NCBI GenBank assembly: GCA_028752905.1 | Contig: JAQNBH010000005.1 | Span: forward strand, 4,207,812 to 4,271,811 | Reading direction: 5' to 3' | Length of the DNA stretch: 64,000 bases | From: Cladorhizidae sp. MBARI D1340-BT2 | Lineage: Eukaryota; Porifera; Demospongiae; Poecilosclerida; Cladorhizidae | Shown: positions 36,501-48,500 of the stretch, in pieces | Numbering within the stretch: the first letter of the stretch is position 1 | Layout of the letters: each line of letters begins with the position of its first letter | Notes under the pieces: model-generated | Told to the model about the DNA's origin: nothing | The model's input: only the letters and a program-made list of their open reading frames with translations | Databases searched by the model: none | Position numbers and translations under genes: made by a program

Positions 36501-39500
36501 CTTACACATGACTGTGGGAGACATGGCTAAAGGCAACAAGCCCCTGCATACACATGACTGTGGGGAGACATGGCTAAAGGCAACAAGCCCCTGCATACAC
36601 ATGACTGTGGGGAGACATGGCTAAAGGCAACAAGCCCCCTGCATACACATGACTGTGGGGAGACATGGCTAAAGGCAACAAGTCCCTGCATACATATGAC
36701 TGTGGGAGACATGGCTAAAGGCAACAATCCCCCTCCCCCTGCTTACACATGACTGTGGGGAGACATGGCTAAAGGCAACAAGCCCCTGCATACACATGAC
36801 TGTGGGAGACATGGCTAAAGGCAACAAGCCCCTGCATACACATGACTGTGGGGAGACATGGCTAAAGGCAACAAGCCCCTGCATACACATGACTGTGGGA
36901 GACATGGCTAAAGGCAACAAGCCCCCTGCATACACATGACTGTGGAGAGACATGGCTAAAGGCAACAAGCCCCCTGCTTACTTACACATGACTGTGGGAG
37001 ACATGGCTAAAGGCAACAAGCCCCTGCATACACATGACTGTGGGGAGACATGGCTAAAGGCAACAAGCCCCCTGCTTACACATGACTGTGGGGAGACATG
37101 GCTAAAGGCAACAAGCCCCCTGCTTACACATGACTGTGGAGAGACATGGCTAAAGGCAACAAGCCCCCTGCTTACTTACACATGACTGTGGAGAGACATG
37201 GCTAAAGGCAACAAGCCCCCTCCATACACATGACTGTGGGAGACATGGCTAAAAGCAACAAGCCCCTGCATATACATGACTGTGGGGAGACATGGCTAAA
37301 GGCAACAAGCCCCCTGCTTACTTACACATGACTGTGGGAGACATGGCTAAAGGCAACAAGCCCCCTCCATACACATGACTGTGGGAGACATGGCTAAAGG
37401 CAACAAGCCCCTGCATACACATGACTGTGGGGAGACATGGCTAGAGGCAACAAGCCCCCTGCATACACATGACTGTGGGGGAGACATGGCTAAAGGCAAC
37501 AAGTCCTGCATACACATGACTGTGGGGAGACATGGCTAAAGACAACAAACCCCTGCATACACATGACTGTGAGGAGACATGGCTAAAGGCAACAAGCCCC
37601 CTGCATACACATGACTGTGGGGAGACATGGCTAAAGGCAACAAGCCCCCTGCTTACACATGACTGTGGGAGACATGGCTACGGGCAACAGACCCAAGGTA
37701 AAATGGGTAAGGGGTGGGACTATGTTATAGAAATATATTTTATCATTCCAATGGGAACCGTAAGTACACAGTATGTACATCCAAGTTGAAGTGTCTACGT
37801 AGAAACTCCAAACATCATTGCATATTCCTCCTCTTGCATATTCCTCCTCCCCTTGCATATTCCTCCTCCCCTTGCATATTCCTCCTCCTCCCCTTGCATA
37901 TTCCTCCTTCTCCCCTTGCATATTCCTCCTCCTCCCCTTGCATATTCCTCCTCCTCCCCTTGCATATTCCTCCTCCCCTTGCATATTCCTCCTCCTCCTC
38001 TTGCATGTTCCTCCTCCTCCCCTTGCATATTCCTCCTCCCCTTGCATATTCCTCCTCCCCTTGCATGTTCCTCCTCCTCCCCTTGCATGTTCCTCCTCCT
38101 CCCCTTGCATGTTCCTCCTCCCCCCCTTGCATATTCCTCCTCCTCCCCTTGCATATTCCTCCTCCTCTTGCATATTCCTCCTCCTCCCCTTGCATGTTCC
38201 TTCTCCTCCCCTTGCATATTCCTCTTCCCCTTGCCTCCTCCTCCTCTTGCATGTTCCTCCTCCTCCCCTTGCATATTCCTCCCCCCTTGCATATTCCTCC
38301 TCCTCCCCTTGCATATTCCTCCCCCATTGCATGTTCCTCCTCCTCCCCTTGCATGTTCCTCCTTCTCCCCTTGCATATTCCTCCTTCTCCCCTTGCATAT
38401 TCCTCCTCCTCCCCTTGCATATTCCTCCTCCTCCCCTTGCATATTCCTCCTTCTCCCCTTGCATATTCCTCCTTCTCCCCTTGCATATTCCTCCTCCTCC
38501 TCTTGCATGTTCCTCCTCCTCCCCTTGCATATTCCTCCTCCCCTTGCATATTCCTCCTCCCCTTGCATGTTCCTCCTCCTCCCCTTGCATGTTCCTCCTC
38601 CCCTTGCATGTTCCTCCTCCCCCCCTTGCATATTCCTCCTCCTCCCCTTGCATATTCCTCCCCCCCTTGCATGTTCCTCCTCCTCCCCTTGCATGTTCCT
38701 CCTCCTCCCCTTGCATATTCCTCCTCCCCTTGCATGTTCCTCCTCCTTCCCTTGCATGTTCCTCCTCCTCCCCTTGCATATTCCTCCTCCTCTTGCATAT
38801 TCCTCCTCCTCCCCTTGCATGTTCCTTCTCCTCCCCTTGCATATTCCTCCTCCCCTTGCATATTCCTCTTCCCCTTGCCTCCTCCTCCTCTTGCATGTTC
38901 CTCCTCCCCCCTTGCATATTCCTCCTCCTCCCCTTGCATATTCCTCCCCCCTTGCATGTTCCTCCTCCTCCCCTTGCATGTTCCTCCTTCTCCCTTGCAT
39001 ACTCCTCCTCCTCCTCTTGCATGTTCCTCCTCCTCCCCTTGCATATTCCTCCTCCTCCCCTTGCATATTCCTCCTCCTCCCCTTGCATATTCCTCCTCTT
39101 CCCCTTGCATATTCCTCCTCCTCCCCTTGCATGTTCCTCCTCCTCCCCTTGCATGTTCCTCCTCCCCCCCTTGCATATTCCTCCTCCTCCCCTTGCATAT
39201 TCCTCCTCCTCTTGCATATTCCTCCTCCTCCCCTTGCATGTTCCTTCTCCTCCCCTTGCATATTCCTCCTCCCCTTGCATATTCCTCTTCCCCTTGCCTC
39301 CTCCTCCTCTTGCATGTTCCTCCTCCTCCCCTTGCATGTTCCTCCTTCTCCCCTTGCATATTCCTCCTCCTCCCCTTGCATATTCCTCCTCCTCCCCTTG
39401 CATATTCCTCCTCCTCCCCTTGCATATTCCTCCTTCTCCCCTTGCATATTCCTCCTTCTCCCCTTGCATATTCCTCCTCCTCCTCTTGCATGTTCCTCCT

Positions 39501-42500
39501 CCTCCCCTTGCATATTCCTCCTCCCCTTGCATATTCCTCCTCCCCTTGCATGTTCCTCCTCCTCCCCTTGCATGTTCCTCCTCCTCCCCTTGCATGTTCC
39601 TCCTCCCCCCCTTGCATATTCCTCCTCCTCCCCTTGCATATTCCTCCCCCCCTTACATGTTCCTCCTCCTCCCCTTGCATGTTCCTCCTCCTCCCCTTGC
39701 ATATTCCTCCTCCCCTTGCATGTTCCTCCTCCTTCCCTTGCATGTTCCTCCTCCTCCCCTTGCATATTCCTCCTCCTCTTGCATATTCCTCCTCCTCCCC
39801 TTGCATGTTCCTTCTCCTCCCCTTGCATATTCCTCCTCCCCTTGCATATTCCTCTTCCCCTTGCCTCCTCCTCCTCTTGCATGTTCCTCCTCCTCCCCTT
39901 GCATATTCCTCCCCCCTTGCATATTCCTCCTCCTCCCCTTGCATATTCCTCCCCCCTTGCATGTTCCTCCTCCTCCCCTTGCATGTTCCTCCTTCTCCCT
40001 TGCATACTCCTCCTCCTCCTCTTGCATGTTCCTCCTCCTCCCCTTGCATATTCCTCCTCCTCCCCTTGCATATTCCTCCTCCTCCCCTTGCATATTCCTC
40101 CTCTTCCCCTTGCATATTCCTCCTCCTCCCCTTGCATATTCCTCCTCCTCCCCTTGCATATTCCTCCTCCTCCCCTTGCATGTTCCTCCTCCTCCCCTTG
40201 CATATTCCTCCTCCTCCTCTTGCATATTCCTCCTCCTCCCCTTGCATATTCCTCCTCCTCTTGCATACTCCTCCTCCTCCTCTTGCATATTCCTCCTCCT
40301 CCCCTTGCATGTTCCTCCTCCTCCCCTTGCATACTCCTCCTCCTCCTCTTGCATATTCCTCCTCCTCCCCTTGCATGTTCCTCCTCCTCCCCTTGCATAT
40401 TCCTCCTCCTCCTCTTGCATATTCCTCCTCCTCCCCTTGCGCATATTCCTCCTCCTCCTCTTGCATGTTCCTCCTCCCCTTGCATGTTCCTCCTCCTCCC
40501 CTTGCATGTTCCTCCTCCTCCCCTTGCATATTCCTCCTCCGCTTGCATATTCCTCCTCCTCCCCTCCCCCCTCCCCCCTTCCTACCCATCACAGCCCCTC
40601 CAGCTGCAACTTCCCCCTCCATCTGTGATTGCATCAGATTTATAGCTAGAATATTCTTCAGGCTAATCAAATTGACACCATTGCAATGCAAATACAATTC
40701 ATGTGCTTCCCTAGGGGCAAGCAAGTAAAACACCACATCAGACTGAGCACCTTCTTGAGCACCTGTCTCAAATGTGAAGGGATTCAGAGTAGTTCCCATT
40801 TGGTATCTGTACCTGTGCTGCCTTCCTCGCAGAACAGCTACCAGAGACAGAAGTGTCGGGCAGAAAGAGGCTGATGAGGATGACAATTGCAAGCATTAGT
40901 CTTAAAAATAAAAAAATAAAAAGATTGTCATACACCCTCCAAACTGGAACCTAACTTCCCTTCCCATTGCAACCTCCTTTACAAATAGTATTCGCAGGTG
41001 GATTGGACTGAGATAGTCAGCCACTGATGATGGTTCACAATAAGAATATACTGCACTCTCCAAAAATGAAACATGATATCGTCTTGGTAATTCCATGGCA
41101 ACAATAGCAAAACTTGGCTCCACACAGAGCCGTGTTATCCAGAACACGAATAAGCTAATTCAAAAGTTAATCCACTATTTATAACCTTTCTTCACGTGTG
41201 TTGTGATTATTAAATGGCATGCCATGTTATTGTTCTGCGAGTGAATTCTCTGTGTGATGGTTTCCGTTAACTCTAAGGCATTCGCGGGTTTGGAGCTGGC
41301 GATGACCAGAAGGTTATCATCGAGTTTGGAAAACCACTGACTCTCATTACAGGCCAAAATGGAGCAGGGAAGACAGTAAGGGCCCCTAGATTGGGCACAT
41401 GGTTTATGTATGCTACAGAGATAAAAGTTGTCGCTAGAGGATAATGGAAGCTGCTCTCTCTCTTTCTTTTTTCTTTCAGACTATCATCGAGTGCTTGAAG
41501 TATATTACCACGGGAGAGCTCCCTCCAAACAGCAAGGGAGGGGCCTTTGTGCACGACCCCAAGGCAAGTGGTGGAGTTTTAACTCTCGTGCTGTGCATTG
41601 TGTTGCATTGCTTGTTGGTGTTGGTGTTATAGTCGTTGCTATTTGGAAGTTGTGTTGTTTTGTTGTGATTGTTGTTGCTGCTATTGTTGTGGTTGTTGCT
41701 GCCATTGTTGTGGTTGTTGCTATTGTTTGTTGTGGTTGCTGCTGCTATTGTTTGTTGTTGTTGCAGCTATTGTTGTGGTTGCTGCTGCTATTATTGTGGT
41801 TGTTGCTGCTATTGTGGTGCTGTTTTTATTGCGGTTGTTATTGTTATGGTTGTTGTTGCTGTTTTGTTTCTTGTGGTTGTTTTTGTTTCTTGTGATTGTT
41901 GTTGCTGTTTTGTTTCTTGTTGTTGCTGTTTTGTTTCTTGTGGTTGTTGTTGCTGTTTTGTTTGTTGTGGTTGTTGTTGCTGCTGTTTTGTTTGTTGTGG
42001 TTGCTATTATTGTTGTTCTGTTATTGTTGTTGTTCTGCAGCTAGTCAATGAGCGAGAAGTCCGGGGATTGGTCAAGCTCAAGTTCCAGAACATCAGTGGA
42101 GAGAAGGTCGTTTGTCATCGGATGCTTCAGTCTACCCAAAAGGTGTGATCACAATTGGAGGTGTGTGCATACCATGCAATACTGCCATGAATGTGTGCAG
42201 CTGAAGAAGATCGAGCAGAAAACTGTGGACTCTTCCTTGGAGAAGATAGACTCCACTGGAAAGGCAAGCAAATGTTGTTAGAGTGTCTGGAATTTTTAAG
42301 TCCTGAGAAGACAAGTACACATAGAGAAGGGGAGGGGCTTTGGGGATGTGGCAGGGTTGGTGTTGCTGTCCATGCTTGCTCTGTTCCTTGTTTATAGAAG
42401 GTGAAGCTGACCTCGAGGTGTGCAGAGATCGACAGAGAGGTGAGTGTCTCCTGGTCAACATATGACATAAGCCACACCCACCACCATGCCTACAGATGAT

Positions 42501-45500
42501 AAATCTGCTGGGCGTGTCTAAACCCATCCTCTCGCACGTCATATTTTGCCATCAAGAAGACTCTTCTTGGTAAGGGATATATATCAGTATTCTAGATATA
42601 TACAAATGCTGCTGGGTAAGGGATATCAGATATCAGTATTCTAGATATATGCAAATGCTGCTTGGCAAGGGATATCAGTATTCTAGATATATGCAAATGC
42701 TGCTTGGTAAGGGATATCGGTATTCTAGATATATGCAAATGCTGCTTGGTAAGGGATATCAGTATTCTAGATATCAGTATTCTAGATATATGCAAATGCT
42801 GCTTGGTAAGGGATATCAGTATTCCAAACACTGCTTGGTAAGGGATATCAGTATTCTAGATATATACAAATGCTGCTTGGTAAGGGATGTCAGTACTCTA
42901 TATATACAAACACTGCTTGGTAAGGGATATCAGTATTCTAGGTATATACAAACACTGCTTGGTAAGGGATATCAGTATTCTAGGTATATACAAACACTGC
43001 TTGGTAAGGGATGTCAGTACTCTAGGTATATACAAACACTGCTTGGTAAGGCCTGTAGGCACATATAAACACAGTGTAGTAGTCCTTCACGACTGTTGCT
43101 ATGTGGCAGGCCTCTCGGTGAAGGCAAAGCACTCAAGGCAAAGTTTGACGAGATCTTTGCGTCTACTCGCTACACTAAAGCTCTGGAGAGCTTCAAGAAG
43201 ATACAGCTCGAGTTGGTGAGCTGGAGAGGGTGGGGAGGGGTGAGGGGCTGGGTTGTGAGTGAAGGGATGGAGAAGTGTGTGACAATGTGTGCATATTCAA
43301 TGCAGTCCAGCGAGATCAAGATTTACAAGGCAGAACTTCACCACCTACAGAAGCAGAAGGAGAAAGGTGATGAGGTATGTTACAGTGGATTTGTGAGGAT
43401 CAGTCTGTAGGTGTGAGAGGTGTCTCTAGGAGGATCGTACAGTATAAGTGCTTGAGGTAATGTGTTTGTAATAAGGTAAGGCGTGATCATCCACAGAAAG
43501 TTGGAAAGGTGTAAGAATGAGTGAAAACATAATTGTGTATAATGAGGTATTGGGTAGTAGTCACATGAGGTAAGGTGTGGTACATACAGTGTTATAGTGA
43601 AATAAGGTAAGGAGCACTAAATGTTTTTTATTATTTTATTTTTTTATTTTATTTTAAGGTGAAGAGAAGCCTGCAGGAGATGCAGGATAAAGTGGAGAAC
43701 TCGAAAGCTGAAATCACTCGCATTCATAATGAGCTGAACCCCATGGAGGTGAGAGAAGAAGTTGTGAGGAAGAGATCATGATGAAGATTGCTTGAAGAAT
43801 AGGAAAAGGGGTGGGGGGTGGGGTGGGGACACATGCAGAGTAGTGGGGGAAGTGTACGATAAGGGGTTAAGGTGGAGAGGGGTGTGTGTGTGTGAGGGGG
43901 GGGGGGGGGGGTAGGATGGAGGAGGGGGAGTACACAGAGGGATAAGAATGGTGGGTGCAGGGCATGGATTGGCATGGTGAGGAGGGAGGGGGGGAGAGGG
44001 CACACATAGAGGGATTCAATGATGATGGGGGCAAGGGGTTATGGTGGAGAGGGAGAGAAAGCTGGAGGAGATGGTGTGTGATATTCATTGTAAAATTTAC
44101 ATCAGTTGCGACTTCAAGACCTAACTGATAAGTACGATGAGTTGACAAAGACGGAGAAAGAAATAAGTAAGTGAATCCCTTTGTGTCTATCTCCGGTGAG
44201 ATGGCTGTCTTCCCCGGCCTAGCAATGTACGAGAGCAGCAAAAATGAACTTGTGAGAAGCCAACAACAGTTGGAATCCAAGATAGAGGTGCCCTTCAATG
44301 GCAGAAAGGCTGAGCTACAGATGGCAATTGAGCAGCACAGTACTGAGCTGGAGAGATGCAATGTGGAGTTAGACAGGGTGAGGTGAGACAAGAGAGAGAG
44401 ATATATATGTCATTGTGTGTTTTGCGTAGTTGAAGAAGAAGCAGGTACAGTCGATACGGGAAGTGGATGACTTGAAGGGCAGAGTGAGTGAATGCCATAA
44501 AGAGCATGGCTGTTTGAAGACAGAGGAAAAGGTATTTGAGGAGAAAAGGTTAATGTTGAGCTTGTGCTACTTTAGACTCGTTCATTTTATTTATTATTAT
44601 TTTTGTTGCGAACTTCACGCCATGGCCTCAGTATCACAAAGACAGGATTGTGTCACGGGACATGAAGATGATTTCCCTGGCAGCCCAGCATTCATTGGGA
44701 GGCTACAACAAAGGACCTTTTGAACAGAGAAGTGTGACCGAGTTTCTCAGCAAAATGGCCACCCTCAAGGCAGAAATAGAAGAAAAAAACAGTGCAGAGC
44801 ATGTGAGCAGAGGAAATGTGTTGCTGGTTGTGTTGCTGTTGTTGTTGATACTTTTGATGTTGAGTTGCTTCTATTTCAACCAGAATGGGGTTGCTGGTTG
44901 TGTTGCTGTTGCTGGTACTTCTGGTGTTGAGTTGCTTCTATTTCTCCCAGACTAAGTTGGAGGAGAAGGAGCAGGAGTTACAGCAAGAATTGGACCAGCT
45001 CCGTACAAACTTGGCCAAGATAGAAGAGTCGGTGGAAATGAAGAACAAGACAGCGAAAGAGAGTCGTCTCCGTATGGTGGACATCACGAAGCAGCTGGCC
45101 AACATTGGCAGTGGGGCAGCTGCTCTGCAGGGGTTGGAGCAGGAGCTTAGTGTTGCTGTGAGTGTGTGTGTGTGTGGGGGGGGGGAGGGGGCGAAAGGAG
45201 AAGACGAGAAGAAGGAAGAGAAAAGAATGGAAAAAGAGTAGAATGAAGAGGAAGCTCTTCGAATGCTAACCTCTGTCTTACTCTGTCCTGTAGGACAGCG
45301 ACTTGGCGGAGTATCGGGAACATGTTGACCTGACAACCATGGAGAAGGAACTGGAGCAATCTCATCATGAGAAGCAGACCGTAGACAAGAAGGTAGTGCA
45401 GCTGCAGAAAGAGCTGAGTGGGCTAAGTCTGCAGTCCAGTGCTCGGGGGGCGCTGGAAGAACTGAGGAAGCAGAAGCGGGTCAAAGAGGAACGTTACCAG

Positions 45501-48500
45501 CTCCAGTGAGTGCAGCTGTAGCACTAGTCAACAAGCAACAAGTAACACGCTTGCTTGCTGCTGTGCTCCTTTTAGACTGGAGTCAGTGGAGCCGGAGCTG
45601 CTCTCTGTATTGGGAGTGATACCTTCTGAGGGAGAAGGTGTTAGCAGACTGATGAAGGAGATGTTGAGGAGCAAAGAGAAGGAGCACCTGAGCTCCAGCG
45701 ACTGCCATCGCCGGGAAGCCGCACAGCTGTCACGCCTCCAGGCACAGCAGGAGGAGCTGGAGTAAGTGGAGGGCAGAGAGAAGTTGTGGGAGGTGAGGGG
45801 AAATGGCTAAGATGACTTACCTCCTGGTTGTGCTGCAGGAAACAAATAGCAAACAAGAAGCAGAGAATGCAATGTAAGTAAGCAGACAAGAACATTAATT
45901 AAAAACTCATTGGGGGGGGGGGGGGGGGAGGGGGGATTGCCAAAAGAGATGGGAAACAAGATTGTACCCATGCAGACCACGAGACCATCTTTTACCATTT
46001 AAGTACACCAATACAGTAGCAGCACATGATTTAGATGGTAAAGGATCGTCAACTAACTGTTCTCTTCATGGGTGCAGTCTTGTTATCTTTCAATTCTAGC
46101 TGCCTTCTGGGACTCCAGCACCATTCACCATTTCCAACTCCTTCTTGTTGTACACTAGACAAAAGACAAATTAGCACTTGCCATGTCTTGTTGCTACTGT
46201 TAAACTGCACGAACAAGTAAGAACAAACATGCAGTATGCAACACCTGGTTTCTTATGCCAGGCTGGTATAGTTTCAGTAGGAGAGTGTTCTAATTATGGG
46301 TCACAGTACGTGCATAGTAGGTGTGGCATCCCTACATAGTAGGTGTGGCATCATCCCTACATCATGCACGTCTCTGGCTGAGGCCTGTCCATCACTCAAT
46401 TGTGCAGCAGGAAGTGAGTTTGTTGTGTGTGTAAGTGTGAGTGTGTGTGTGTGTGTGTGTGCAGTGCTGCAGATGGAAGTGAGTGTGTGTGTGTGTGCAG
46501 TGCTACAGATGGAAGTGAGTGTGTGTGTGTGTGTGTGTGTGTGCAGTGCTACAGATGGAAGTGAGTGTGTGTGTGTGTGTGCAGTGCTACAGCAGGAGGT
46601 GTGTGTGTGTGTGTGTGTGTGTGCAGTGCTGCAGCAGGAAGTGAGTGATGTGTGTGGTGGAGATGACAGCGAGTCCTCCTGCCAGGAGATGCTGGACACA
46701 CTGCAAACACAGATAGACTCAGTCTCAGAGTAAGAGAACCAACTCTGTCGTGTGTGGTTTCTATTTCTTGTCTGCTTCTCTTCTCTCCTTCCCTCCTCCT
46801 CACTTTCTCTCTCATCTCCTCCTCCTTCCTCTCCATTCCTCCCAGCACTGTTTCCTCACCTTCCATGTCTTCCCTTCACCATTGCCTAGGAACATAGCCA
46901 CGGTCAAAGGTTCTCAATCTTTCTTTCGTAAATCTCTGGAGAAGCTGCACAGCAACCACAAGTGTCCCCTCTGCATGCGTAGCTTTGAGGAGCAAGCCAG
47001 TCTTGACAGCACCATAAAGCTAGTGAGCCCCAGCCCCTCCCCCAATCTGAGTGATCAAGACTCGTTGAAGCAGTGGCTTACATTGTTTTCAGATCACCAC
47101 AAGACTGAATGATGCCATCCCTCGCATGATCCCGCGTCTGAACTCAGAGCTTCACCAGCTGCAAGAGAAGCAAGGCAAAGTTCAGCAACTCAGGCCAAAA
47201 ATTGAAGAGGCAAGTTGTCCCTCACTGACCTCTTGGTGGGCCTTGAGGTCCACTCTTTGTTTAGTTTCTGTGCTTCACTGACCTCCTCTTGGTGGGCCAC
47301 CTTGAGGTCCACTCCTTGTTTAGTCTCTGTGCTTCACTGACCTCCTCTTGGTGGGCCACCTTGAGGTCTACTTCCTGTTAAGTCTCTGTGCTTGCATTGG
47401 GAATATCTTCTTACATAGCTCTCCGGCATTCGGTCACACGAGCTGCTTCAGAGGAAGAAGTCATTGGAGGAGAAGGAGAAAGCAATGGTGCGTGTGAAGG
47501 CAGCCATCAGCAAGGAGACGGAGAAGCAAGAACGTCTGAGGCAGGAACTGGAACACATTAGGTCCCTCCAACCCAAGGTGGGGTGGGGAGGAAGAAGTGG
47601 GTGAGAGGGATGTGGTGTGTGTGTGGTGTGTGTGGTGAGAGAGTGTGTGTGTGTGTGGTGTGTGTGTGTGGTGAGAGAGTGTGTGTGGTGTGTGGTGAGA
47701 GGGATGTGGTGTGTGTGTGTGTGTGGTGTGTGTGGTGAGAGAGTGTGTGTGTGTGGTGAGAGTGATAAGGAAAGCTAGCTAGGAGAACATGAACATGAAA
47801 GAAGAGGAACCTTGAACTTGGGAAGACGTGGAGATGTGTTCTTGTATTCAGCATTGTTGACATATACAAGTACTTGTTTATGTTGTTGTTGTTGATGTTG
47901 TTGCTAGGTGTTGGAGGTGTCACAGTTAAAGGAACAGCTGGTGTCTCTGGATAAATCAATTAGTGTCGAGGAGCGGAAACTAGATACCGTAGTGGGCGTG
48001 TCTTCTGGTTATTCTCAGCGCAGTCATCACCTGGTCAATAGAGAGTTGCAGGAGACACAGAGAGCTGCGTGAGACTCATCAGTTATAGCACATTGATCAT
48101 TCACTCCCAGTCATGTGACTGTCATAATTAAGTGTTAGGCCATGTTAGTGCATTGTGCTGAAGTCTGACATATTGAACCACAGTGTGGAATTTCGATCCC
48201 ACTAACACAACTTTTTCTTTCGTTTTCCCCCTTTTCTCTCGTCATAATGTTAGACTCGGTTACCTCTTGCGTGTTTCACCAAAGGTCGAGCAAGCCATTT
48301 TAAGGGGGTGGGGGACGAAACTATTTTTTTAAAGAAAACTTGTGATTACGTCTTGAGAGCTCCAGATTCTGCACACTTCACTCTATGAACGTGACATATA
48401 ACTCAAAAGATAGCTCTCTCTGTGTGCTCTCTTTTAATACTAAAAACGGTTGCATAGCTATAACCATGCCAAAGTTACAGGCAACCAAAGTTGGGGACCT

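Noticed and set aside
37714..40892. Overlapping open frames of 900-1,025 codons on both strands
   Set aside because: All are produced by the stop-free 22-bp repeat; open on both strands in several frames at once with a strictly periodic sequence.
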